Source of the DNA: Bacillota bacterium | GTDB taxonomy: Bacteria > Bacillota > Bacilli > Calditerricolales > Calditerricolaceae | Direction: 5' to 3' | NCBI GenBank assembly: GCA_017577925.1 | Contig: PKQU01000032.1 | Span: 1-12,845 of the forward strand | Length of the DNA: 12,845 nt | In this document: in pieces, positions 6,696 through 12,845 of the stretch | Numbering within the stretch: the first letter of the stretch is position 1 | Layout: the number at the start of each line of letters is the position of its first letter | The notes under the pieces: model-generated | Told to the model about the DNA's origin: nothing | Databases searched by the model: none | Seen by the model: only the letters and a program-made list of their open reading frames with translations | Translations under genes and position numbers: made by a program

Positions 6696-6725
6696 ATTGT
6701 AGCACAGAACGGGAATGGCGAACAA
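6696..6725 (-). promoter_or_regulatory. ftsH promoter (extended -10, sigma-A type)
   Basis: Minus strand: -35 TTGTTC (6720-6725), 18-base spacer, TGC then -10 TACAAT (6696-6701), so an extended -10 element. The predicted start is near 6689, about 26 bases before the ATG. It sits in the 78-base hpt-ftsH gap, clear of the hpt stop. Confidence 0.65.
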
Positions 6726-6740
6726 TGAACGCCGTCGATC

Positions 6741-7277
6741 TCACCGGTACACTTCCGGCTTGAGCACGCCGATGTAGGGGAGATTGCGGTACTTCTCGGC
6801 GTAGTCCAACCCATACCCGACGACAAACGCGTCCGGAACGACAAACCCGCAATAGTCGGGCTTCAAGTTGACCGTGCGACGATGCGGCTTGTCGAGGAGG
6901 GTGACCACTTTAACCGAAGCGGCGTTGCGGCGTTTGAGGAGGTCGATTAGGTAGCTCAGCGTCAACCCGCTGTCGATGATGTCTTCGACCACCAAGACGT
7001 GGCGCCCCTCGACCGGCGTGTCGAGGTCTTTCAGGATGCGCACGACGCCCGACGATTGCGTTGACGCTCCATAGCTCGACACGGCCATAAAATCCATCTC
7101 CAAGGGAATGTTCATCTGCCGAACGAGATCGGTCATGAACAAGGCCGCGCCTTTGAGCACGCAAATGACCAGCGGGTTTTTGCCGGCGTACTCCGCCGAC
7201 AGGATCTGCCCCAGTTCCCGCACCTTCTCGCGAATGGCCTCTTCCGAGATGAGCACTTCCTTTATGTCCTGATCCAT
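6741..7277 (-). CDS. hpt: Hypoxanthine phosphoribosyltransferase
   Basis: Purine salvage enzyme that makes IMP (and usually GMP) from hypoxanthine or guanine and PRPP in the cytosol. 178 residues, normal for bacterial type I PRTases. Visible are the first loop LKG (41-43), the flexible-loop SSYG region (67-70), the PRPP signature VVEDIIDSGLT (96-106) and the C-terminal purine-binding segment around VGYGLDYAEKYRNLPYIG (153-170). ATG at 7275-7277 (MDQDIKEV) is chosen over the open-frame start ten codons upstream because AGGAGG lies nine bases before it. It follows tilS by 42 bases in the same unit. B. subtilis has the same pair, and their products were reported to form a complex activating ftsH, which is again the next gene. 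Confidence 0.97.
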   Translation of the reverse strand: MDQDIKEVLISEEAIREKVRELGQILSAEYAGKNPLVICVLKGAALFMTDLVRQMNIPLEMDFMAVSSYGASTQSSGVVRILKDLDTPVEGRHVLVVEDIIDSGLTLSYLIDLLKRRNAASVKVVTLLDKPHRRTVNLKPDYCGFVVPDAFVVGYGLDYAEKYRNLPYIGVLKPEVYR

Positions 7278-7319
7278 CGTTCGGTTCCTCCTGCTACCAA
7301 ACCCCATCTGCTTTTACCG

Positions 7320-8720
7320 TTACGCGTCGTCCGTTACTTCCATGTATAAAAATCGTCGCGTTGCGGCGGTCACCGGCGCGACCGCCGACCGTCGCACGCC
7401 CGGCAGCCACAGGATGGTCTCCCCGGCACAAATCACCGGCGTCCTGCGGCGCACCCGGTGCGGTACCTTCGCGTCAATCAGGATGTCCTTGACCTTTTTA
7501 TGGCCGACGCGCCCCCATAGCGTCATGCGGTCGCCCGGACGCCGCGCCCGCACGATCAGCGGTCCGGGGAGGCGCTCGTAATCAAACACGGCCCACGGTG
7601 CGGACAGTTCCCCGTCCTCGAGGGGCCGGTTCGTCAGGCGGCAGCGAATCGTCAGGCCCAGCTCCGGGACAACCGTGTGACCGGGGACGGCGAGCGGGTA
7701 GCAAAAGTCGCGTTCGTCCCCGGCGTGAGGCTCCCCGCGCCAAAAGGCGAGCTCGTCGTAGTCCGTCTCGGCCCACCACTGGCCGGTGACGCGATGGCGC
7801 CCAGCCGGCTTGTCGGATGCGGCCAACCGGCGCACCGCCTCAACGTGCTCGAAAAGCCGATCCGGTTCGTCCACACACAGATAACTTAATATTAGTTTAA
7901 CCACTCGGCGTTGTAAAGCAAGGGGCAGCCGGGCAAAGCCCCGCCGATCGAGGATCACGCCATCGGCGCCGCGCCGGCGCAGGATTGCCTCGAGGGCTTC
8001 ACGCGCCCGCTCCTCGAGGTAGGCGTTCTCGGCCCGCGCCACCTCGGCCAGCTGGCAGACGGCCTCGGCAAAGCGCGGATTGAGGGCCGAAAGGAGCGGC
8101 ACCACGTCGAGGCGCACGCGGTTGCGCAGGTAGGCTCTCGAGCAGTTGGACGCGTCGAGGCGGTACGGCACGCCGTGGGCCGCGCAGTAGGCCTCGATCT
8201 CCTCCCGCCGCACGTAAAGCAAGGGACGGATGACGGTGGCGGCTCCTTCCGCCCGCGCGACGGGCATTCCCGCCAGCCCGCCAATCCCCGTCCCGCGCAC
8301 CAGGCGCATGAGCACCGTTTCCACCTGGTCGTCGGCATGATGGCCCAGGGCAATCTTGCCCGCTCCTTCCTGCGCCGCGACCTTCCGCAACACCTCGTAG
8401 CGCAGCTCGCGCGCCGCGGCCTGCACCCCCAGGCCGCGAGCGGCGGCGTGCGCGCGCACATCCACCCGCTCGACGCGACACGGCACGCCGTGGGCGCGGC
8501 ACCAGCCCTCGACAAAGGCCGCGTCCGCGTCGGCCTCCGCGCCGCGCAGCTGGTGATGGACATGGACCGCGAAGAGGGACAGGGCGTATTCGTCCCGCAA
8601 GGTGAGCAGCACGTGGAGCAAGGCCATCGAATCGGGACCGCCCGACACGCCGATCACCACGCCGTCACCCCGTTCGAGAAGCCGGTGACAGCGAATCGTC
8701 TCACGCACCCGTTCGCGCAT
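7320..8720 (-). CDS. tilS: tRNA(Ile)-lysidine synthetase
   Basis: Attaches lysine to C34 of the CAU-anticodon isoleucine tRNA, using ATP, so the tRNA decodes AUA and is charged with Ile; usually essential. 466 residues. The N-terminal PP-loop ATPase carries SGGPDS (26-31), LGHHADDQVET (125-135) and the RNRVR motif (199-203). The middle TilS domain follows, then the C-terminal domain with RPGDRM and KKVKDILID. ATG at 8718-8720 (MRERVRETI) has GGAGGGG a few bases upstream; the frame stays open for 24 more codons that run into the preceding gene. It overlaps the upstream exporter gene by 20 bases, which suggests translational coupling. A striking AT-rich cluster of rare codons lies at 7881-7898 (residues 275-280), including an in-frame AUA for Ile277, the codon this enzyme makes readable. 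hpt follows 42 bases later. Confidence 0.97.
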   Translation of the reverse strand: MRERVRETIRCHRLLERGDGVVIGVSGGPDSMALLHVLLTLRDEYALSLFAVHVHHQLRGAEADADAAFVEGWCRAHGVPCRVERVDVRAHAAARGLGVQAAARELRYEVLRKVAAQEGAGKIALGHHADDQVETVLMRLVRGTGIGGLAGMPVARAEGAATVIRPLLYVRREEIEAYCAAHGVPYRLDASNCSRAYLRNRVRLDVVPLLSALNPRFAEAVCQLAEVARAENAYLEERAREALEAILRRRGADGVILDRRGFARLPLALQRRVVKLILSYLCVDEPDRLFEHVEAVRRLAASDKPAGRHRVTGQWWAETDYDELAFWRGEPHAGDERDFCYPLAVPGHTVVPELGLTIRCRLTNRPLEDGELSAPWAVFDYERLPGPLIVRARRPGDRMTLWGRVGHKKVKDILIDAKVPHRVRRRTPVICAGETILWLPGVRRSAVAPVTAATRRFLYMEVTDDA

Positions 8721-9150
8721 GGGCACCCCTCCGCCGAAACGCGGTAAACAGCGCAGTCCACAGCAACAGTCCGGCGGCGATGGCACCGGCAAACAACAGG
8801 GTCTGCGCCCCTACCGCCAGCCCGCCCACATACTCGCCGTGAAAAAAGGCCAGCATCGTCCGGTATGCCAGCCCGCCCGGAACGAGGGGAATGATGCCCG
8901 GCACGGCGAACAGGAGGACCGGCACGCGCCGGCGCACGGCCAGAAGTTGGCTGAGGGCGGCCACGAGAAAGGAGGCGGCAAAAACCGCCCCGAGCGGGCC
9001 CACCGCCACGGCCATCAGGCCCCGGTACACCAACCAGCCCGCCGCCCCGACCAGACCACCCCATACCAATTCAGGACGCGGGACGCCGAACAACAAACCG
9101 AAGGTCGCGGCGGCCACGAAACTGAGCAGCCCTTCCACAGCCCCGGTCAC
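8701..9150 (-). CDS. Threonine/serine exporter, C-terminal half (YjjB/ThrE_2 family)
   Basis: Small membrane protein of 149 residues with about five hydrophobic segments (near 4-22, 29-46, 50-72, 78-96, 113-136). The PGIIPLVPGG motif (84-93) is characteristic of the ThrE C-terminal domain (DUF3815). In many Gram-positives this protein pairs with a YjjP-like partner to make a split ThrE-type exporter of threonine, serine or, in other members, dicarboxylates; the substrate cannot be read from sequence. GTG at 9148-9150 is chosen because AAGGAGG lies nine bases upstream; the longer open frame overlaps the preceding gene and is Arg-rich. The partner gene ends 28 bases upstream and tilS starts inside the last 20 bases. 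The pair is absent between yabT and tilS in B. subtilis. Confidence 0.9.
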   Translation of the reverse strand: MTGAVEGLLSFVAAATFGLLFGVPRPELVWGGLVGAAGWLVYRGLMAVAVGPLGAVFAASFLVAALSQLLAVRRRVPVLLFAVPGIIPLVPGGLAYRTMLAFFHGEYVGGLAVGAQTLLFAGAIAAGLLLWTALFTAFRRRGAHARTGA

Positions 9151-9159
9151 CCGTCTTCG

Positions 9160-9166
9160 CCTCCTT
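9160..9166 (-). promoter_or_regulatory. Ribosome binding site deciding the YjjB-like start
   Basis: AAGGAGG on the minus strand, nine bases before GTG at 9148-9150. It rules in the short 149-residue protein over a longer frame starting inside the neighbouring gene. Confidence 0.65.
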
Positions 9167-9178
9167 GCGGTACGCCCT

Positions 9179-9964
9179 TCACCCCGCCACCAGCCCCAGC
9201 AAGAACGCCACGCCCGCCGCCACCGCGAGGGCGGTGAGAGCCGCCTCCGCACCGCGCGCCAGCCCCGAAACCAGATCGCCGGCCATCACGTCGCGAACCG
9301 CGTTGGTGAGGGCAACGCCGGGCACAAAGGGCATGAGCGCGCCGATGAGGATGGCGTCCCGGTCAGCCCCCCATCCGACCGCCACCGCCACCACGGCGGC
9401 CAGGGCACTGAAAAACGCGGCCACAGCCTCGGCGACAAAGCGTACCGCAAACAGGCGCTCCACCAACTTGAGGGCCACATTGGCCACGAACCCGGCGGCA
9501 AAGGCCGGCCCCGCATCCGGCCACGACCCGCCGAACAAAAGGGCAAAGCTGGCGCTGGTGGCGCCGGCGGCCAGGTGCTGCAACCCGTCGCTGTACGGAA
9601 AGGGCGCCCCCTCTACTTCCTGGAGTTGCCGGAACGCCTCCGCGACCGACAGGCTCCCGGCCTCGTAGCGGCGGGAGATCTCGTTGACCGCCGCCACCTT
9701 GCTCAGGTCGACGGTGCGCGCCGCGATGCGCCGCACGCGCGTCTTGACCCCCTCGGCCGTCACGCACGAAAGGAACACGCCCGTCGGGGTGGCAAATCCG
9801 TGGGCCTCCCGCACGCCGGAGGCGATAGCCATGCGCACCATCGTCTCCTCCGCGCGGTACGTCTCCCCGCCGTTTTTCAAGACAAGGGCCCCGGCGAACA
9901 GACACAGGTCCAGGATGTCGTCGGAGGAAGGGGTCAACTGCGTCCCGTGCGGCATCGCATCCAT
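9179..9964 (-). CDS. Threonine/serine exporter, N-terminal half (YjjP/DUF1212 family)
   Basis: 261 residues: a soluble N-terminal part (about 1-120) with family motifs NGGETYRAEETM (31-42) and HGFATPTGVF (55-64), then about five hydrophobic segments (near 128-146, 152-168, 176-198, 203-222, 241-260). The conserved MPFVPGVALTNAVRDVMAGD (211-230) marks DUF1212. With the downstream YjjB-like protein it should make a ten-helix ThrE-type exporter in the cytoplasmic membrane; the real substrate is unproven. The start is uncertain between ATG at 9962-9964 and ATG at 9953-9955; a GGGAGAGG lies 13 bases before the first, inside the end of the kinase gene. Only seven bases separate it from the kinase stop, so it is certainly in the same operon. 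Confidence 0.92.
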   Translation of the reverse strand: MDAMPHGTQLTPSSDDILDLCLFAGALVLKNGGETYRAEETMVRMAIASGVREAHGFATPTGVFLSCVTAEGVKTRVRRIAARTVDLSKVAAVNEISRRYEAGSLSVAEAFRQLQEVEGAPFPYSDGLQHLAAGATSASFALLFGGSWPDAGPAFAAGFVANVALKLVERLFAVRFVAEAVAAFFSALAAVVAVAVGWGADRDAILIGALMPFVPGVALTNAVRDVMAGDLVSGLARGAEAALTALAVAAGVAFLLGLVAG

Positions 9965-9971
9965 CGTTGTA

Positions 9972-10877
9972 TCACAGCCTCTCCCACCATGCTGCACTCA
10001 CCAGCAACAACCATCCGGCCGCGGCGGCACACGCGCCCATCAGCCCCACTGTCAGGCGGTCCCACGCCGCGGCATCCTCCGCCCCCGCGCCGGATGCCGC
10101 GGCAAGGGCGCGACCCATCGCCGTCGCGCTCGCCCACCGCCCATGGAACGCCGGTTCCAGAACCCGCCGGTATGGCGCCAGTCGCGAATCCGCCCGTATT
10201 ATATCACAAAGCGCCACCACCGGCTGCGGCCGGGCCAAAGCCGCGGCCAGAGGCGCTTCGCCTATGACGGCGGCCAGAAACGTAAGTGCCGCGGCAAACA
10301 GATCGTAGGCAGGTTCCGCCACACGCCCGCCGGCGCCCCACGCAGCCCGGTCGTACAATTCGCTGTGGGCGCGCACGCAGCGACCCCGGGGGGTCACACC
10401 GCCGAAGTCGATCATCACCGCGCGCGGCAGCGATCCCGGCACCACAAGGACGTTGGCCGGTTTCAGGTCGCCAAAGACAAACCCCGCCGCGTGCAATCGC
10501 TCCAAACCGTCCAGAACCTGGGTCAACACGGCTGCCGCCACCGCCGGCCGTCGTCCCGCGGGAAACCGGTGAAGCGGTATCCCATCCACCCAGTCGAGGG
10601 CGAGAAACAGGACCGACCGACCGTCGATGTCGGCTTCGTCGACGTCACGCAAAAAAGGCCCAGGGAGCACTCCCCGGGCCTCGAGGTTCCGCAGCATGTC
10701 CGCCTCCACCAGCACGCACGCCTCGTCATCGGCCACCTTCAGCGCCACACGGCCCGCCGGCCCCCGGGCCGCGTACACCGTCGCCGTCGCGCCCCGGCCG
10801 GCGACGCCCTCGATGCGATACACGTTGCGGTTCCATCGGCCGCAAACAACCGTTCCCGTCCGCATGTCAAAACACAT
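9972..10877 (-). CDS. yabT: YabT-like membrane-anchored Ser/Thr protein kinase
   Basis: Hanks-type kinase of 301 residues. Glycine loop AGRGATATVY (26-35), ATP lysine in VALKVA (Lys47), likely helix-C Glu58, catalytic segment FGDLKPANVL (135-144) with Asp137 and Asn142, and DFGG (157-160). A C-terminal hydrophobic segment (about 276-297) anchors it, with no external sensor domain. This matches B. subtilis YabT, a DNA-binding kinase reported to be made in the forespore and to phosphorylate RecA during sporulation. The His-Arg of the usual HRD is Phe-Gly here, so it is a non-RD kinase. The start is uncertain: ATG at 10875-10877 overlaps the VWA gene by 11 bases, while ATG at 10863-10865 starts just after its stop; neither has a strong Shine-Dalgarno, consistent with coupling. 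Ile226-Ile227 are two consecutive rare AUA codons. Confidence 0.93.
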   Translation of the reverse strand: MCFDMRTGTVVCGRWNRNVYRIEGVAGRGATATVYAARGPAGRVALKVADDEACVLVEADMLRNLEARGVLPGPFLRDVDEADIDGRSVLFLALDWVDGIPLHRFPAGRRPAVAAAVLTQVLDGLERLHAAGFVFGDLKPANVLVVPGSLPRAVMIDFGGVTPRGRCVRAHSELYDRAAWGAGGRVAEPAYDLFAAALTFLAAVIGEAPLAAALARPQPVVALCDIIRADSRLAPYRRVLEPAFHGRWASATAMGRALAAASGAGAEDAAAWDRLTVGLMGACAAAAGWLLLVSAAWWERL

Positions 10878-11643
10878 AGTCCCGCAGCAATCCCCCGTTG
10901 GGCGGGCGGTCGGCGGAAACCTTCGACGCGGGCGGGAGGGCGACAAATCCGCCTGCTTCTCCCAGGATCCGCCAGGAACGAAAATGGGCCAACGTCGCCC
11001 GCAGGGCCGGAGCCGTCGGCGTCAGCCCCGTTGGCGGCCGCTCCAGGGCCAAGCGGGCGGCAGAGCCGTCCGTCGTCCAGTCGACGAGAAGATCGAGCGC
11101 CCCCTCAACGCCCGGAAAGGCGCCGACGGCCACCTCACTGGGCCCCGAACGGGCGGCCAAGCTGAGGAAAAAGTCGCGGACCGCCCGGCGCACCGTTGAA
11201 ACCAGCGGGGCCATGCTGGCGCTGGTGTCGAGAAGCAGGAACACGCGCAGGTGGGACGCCTCGGCCCACGTCTCCACCGAGGCGGCCAGGCGCGCACGCT
11301 GCTCGGGCGCCAAGTCCGCCACGCTTCCCTCGGCAAGGAGCGTTTGCAGCTCCTCTCGTACCACGGCATGGAGCGTCCGCGTCATCGCCTGCCGCGTGAC
11401 GGCCTGAACTGTGTGCGACAGTCGTTCCGGCTGTACGAACTGGCACACCCCTCCCCCGGCGGCGGCAATGCGCTCGGCTTCTCTCCGCCCCTGTTCCCCG
11501 AGGGCTTGCCCGTGCAGGATGCCGATCACGTTGACCACAATGCCCTGCTGCCGCGCCTCCGCCGCCGCTTCCACCGGATCGCCCCCGACATTGGAACAAC
11601 CGTCGGTGACGAGCAGAATCTGTTCTAAAACCATCTCGCGCAC
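10867..11643 (-). CDS. yabS: YabS-like von Willebrand A domain protein
   Basis: 258 residues, close to B. subtilis YabS, and in the same position between spoIIE and yabT. Biochemical role unknown; VWA domains bind metal and protein ligands. The metal-site elements appear in an unusual order. LLVTDGCSN (10-18) near the N-terminus resembles the late VWA strand with the third metal ligand. It is followed by a GIVVNVIGI strand (34-42) and AAGGG (61-65). The first metal motif DTSASM comes only at 139-144, and GLTPTAPAL, which carries the threonine ligand, at 206-214. No signal peptide or membrane helix is seen, so it is probably cytosolic. GTG at 11641-11643 (MREMVLEQILLVTDG) is chosen because GGGAGG lies seven bases upstream and the N-terminus then lines up with YabS. 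It overlaps the kinase gene, suggesting a shared function. Confidence 0.92.
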   Translation of the reverse strand: MREMVLEQILLVTDGCSNVGGDPVEAAAEARQQGIVVNVIGILHGQALGEQGRREAERIAAAGGGVCQFVQPERLSHTVQAVTRQAMTRTLHAVVREELQTLLAEGSVADLAPEQRARLAASVETWAEASHLRVFLLLDTSASMAPLVSTVRRAVRDFFLSLAARSGPSEVAVGAFPGVEGALDLLVDWTTDGSAARLALERPPTGLTPTAPALRATLAHFRSWRILGEAGGFVALPPASKVSADRPPNGGLLRDYVF

Positions 11644-11650
11644 GCTTTCG

Positions 11651-11656
11651 CCTCCC
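11651..11656 (-). promoter_or_regulatory. Ribosome binding site deciding the yabS start
   Basis: GGGAGG on the minus strand, seven bases before GTG at 11641-11643. The later ATG (11632-11634) would be about 15 bases away, and the open frame's upstream ATG (11716-11718) lies in the proposed promoter. Confidence 0.55.
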
Positions 11657-11690
11657 GTCGGCCAAGGATTCTGAAAAAACGGGACATTCC

Positions 11691-11720
11691 CAGTATCGAC
11701 GGAAGGCGCATCGCGCATAC
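11691..11720 (-). promoter_or_regulatory. Possible forespore (sigma-G/F-like) promoter for yabS-yabT
   Basis: Minus strand: GTATG (11716-11720), 18-base spacer, GATACTG (11691-11697). The sigma-G consensus is about GNATR, 18 bases, CATNNTA; the -35 fits fully and the -10 fits at the central A, T and T but not at the outer C and A. The predicted start is near 11684, about 40 bases before yabS. B. subtilis yabT is reported as forespore-expressed, which fits. Confidence 0.3.
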
Positions 11721-11756
11721 CTGCCCGTCACCGATCAGCCGGCTCGGCGGGTGTAG

Positions 11757-12845
11757 CTAGCTGACAATGCGCGGGCGCTCGATTGGACGCACGTGCGGCA
11801 GTTTGATGGTGGCCCACTCCGGAACGTACTGGTCAATGCGCACGACCGCCACGGTCATGTCATCACGAATGGCACCCTGGTGATGGCGCACGACGTGCTC
11901 GAGCAAGAGATCGGCCACTTCTTGCGGGTCGTCCGTGTCCAGCTCGGCGATCATGCGCTTCAGGAACCGCTCCTTGTTTTCCACGGTGGGCGCGTCGTAG
12001 ACGCCGTCGGTGAGCATGATAAGCAGGTCTCCGGGTTTGAGGCCGAGCGTCACCACGTCCACCTCGATATCGCGCAGGATGCCGATGGGCAAATTGCCCG
12101 CCGACACAGTGAAGACCTCGCGTCCACGCTTGATGAAGCTCGGCGTCGAACCGGTCTTCAAGAATTTGGCCTCCGCCGAATGCAGGTCGATGATGGCCAG
12201 ATCAAGGGTGGCGAAGGTCTCCTCGGTCGAACGCAGGGAGAGCACGGCGTTCACCGACTTGATGGCCATCTGCTCGTCAAAACCCACGCTCAGCATCTCT
12301 TTCAGGAGCTCCAGCGTCTCGCTCGACTCCCGGTGGGCGCGCTCGCCGTTGCCCATGCCGTCGGACAGAGCCACGGCGTACCGCCCGTTCCCGAGATCGA
12401 GGGTGGCGAAGCTGTCACCGGACAGCCAGCCGCCATCCTTGGCCACCGCGGCAATCGCCGACTGGACCCGGTACTTGTGGGCCGTGCGCAGACACATCGT
12501 GCAATACCCGTCGGCGTAGGCGTGGCAACGCTTTTCCGCCACGGCCACCGTCTCCCCGAGCAGGTCGGACACCAGCGGGGCCACGATTTTCTCGCACTCG
12601 TCACGGCCATCGCAGCTCGGTTGGCTCACCTCGATGTCCACGTTGCCCTCGGCCAGGCTGTAGATGTCCACCTTGCGCACTGACAGGCCGATCTCCTCGA
12701 GGGCCTCGCGAATCTGCCCTTCCTGCACCACCAGGTCCTGTCCCTCGCGGCGGATTTCCGCGGCAAAATCGTCCATCACCCGCGACACGCCGCTCAGCTG
12801 CTCGGCAACCAGAAGCCGATTGTCACGGATACGCTGGTTCAAGCG
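11757..12845 (-). CDS. spoIIE: Stage II sporulation protein E, C-terminal part (cut by window edge)
   Basis: PP2C-type serine phosphatase that dephosphorylates the anti-anti-sigma factor SpoIIAA, which activates sigma-F in the forespore; it also associates with FtsZ at the polar septum. Only the last 362 residues are present (family about 800-830); the N-terminal membrane domain and part of the FtsZ-linked domain lie beyond the right edge. Visible are the linker helices (about 1-55), a conserved Cys-rich segment with CDGRDEC and CHAYADGYC (about 78-118), SGDS (142-145), the metal-binding DGMGNGERA (162-170), LTDGVYDAP (278-286) and RDDMTVAVVRID (327-338), then a family-like tail ending ERPRIVS. 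All phosphatase metal motifs are intact. The stop is TAG at 11757-11759, and 113 non-coding bases separate it from yabS. Confidence 0.98.
   Translation of the reverse strand, partial: RLNQRIRDNRLLVAEQLSGVSRVMDDFAAEIRREGQDLVVQEGQIREALEEIGLSVRKVDIYSLAEGNVDIEVSQPSCDGRDECEKIVAPLVSDLLGETVAVAEKRCHAYADGYCTMCLRTAHKYRVQSAIAAVAKDGGWLSGDSFATLDLGNGRYAVALSDGMGNGERAHRESSETLELLKEMLSVGFDEQMAIKSVNAVLSLRSTEETFATLDLAIIDLHSAEAKFLKTGSTPSFIKRGREVFTVSAGNLPIGILRDIEVDVVTLGLKPGDLLIMLTDGVYDAPTVENKERFLKRMIAELDTDDPQEVADLLLEHVVRHHQGAIRDDMTVAVVRIDQYVPEWATIKLPHVRPIERPRIVS

Noticed and set aside
9684..11165. 493-codon plus-strand open frame across yabT, yabS and the exporter
   Set aside because: It spans several real minus-strand genes and their junctions, with low-complexity Arg/Pro/Ala-rich sequence; it is a GC shadow.
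11673..11691. GGGA-ATG-TCCC followed by six T on the minus strand, as a spoIIE terminator
   Set aside because: The T run is good, but the stem is four base pairs with a three-base loop, too weak to call.
1..12845. Mobile element, phage, CRISPR or defence system
   Set aside because: No transposase, integrase, direct-repeat array, att-like duplication or defence domain was seen; the locus is a conserved core region with three insertions.

Overview
The window is a conserved chromosomal core locus of a GC-rich, endospore-forming Firmicute. I would place it in Bacillales but cannot name the genus. The evidence is the gene order. Every gene is on the minus strand. Read from the right edge leftwards they are spoIIE (3' part only), a YabS-like von Willebrand A protein, a YabT-like Ser/Thr kinase, a two-gene threonine/serine exporter, tilS, hpt, ftsH, fhs, coaX, an extra sigma-70 factor and hslO (missing only its extreme 3' end). 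Without the exporter pair, fhs and the sigma gene, this is the Bacillus subtilis order spoIIE-yabS-yabT-tilS-hprT-ftsH-coaX-hslO. The high GC content produces many long antisense open frames, all of which I treat as shadows.

Right part (about 9970-12845): sporulation genes. SpoIIE is the PP2C phosphatase that activates sigma-F in the forespore. A 113-base gap follows, with a weak match to a forespore (sigma-G-like) promoter, then yabS and yabT, which overlap by 11 bases. Centre-right (about 6740-9970): the exporter halves, tilS and hpt follow with gaps of 7 to 42 bases or a short overlap, so yabS through hpt looks like one transcription unit. Centre (about 4690-6725): ftsH has its own good extended -10 promoter and ends in a strong intrinsic terminator. 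Centre-left (about 2050-4690): fhs starts from a promoter-like region with three inverted repeats, one over the predicted transcription start, and coaX follows 51 bases after fhs. Left part (1-2000): the additional sigma factor ends in a terminator-like hairpin that includes its stop codon. hslO then appears to have its own promoter and a structured leader.

Functional themes are sporulation signalling (spoIIE, yabS, yabT), tRNA modification and purine salvage (tilS, hpt), protein quality control (ftsH, hslO), and cofactor and one-carbon metabolism (coaX, fhs). I see no mobile element, CRISPR array, tRNA or rRNA, and no gene-free stretch longer than 150 bases. I found no convincing new multi-gene system. 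The most unusual items are the cysteine-rich, group-2-like sigma factor next to the redox chaperone gene, the palindromes at the fhs promoter, the permuted look of the von Willebrand A domain in YabS, and the three extra insertions into an otherwise conserved order.
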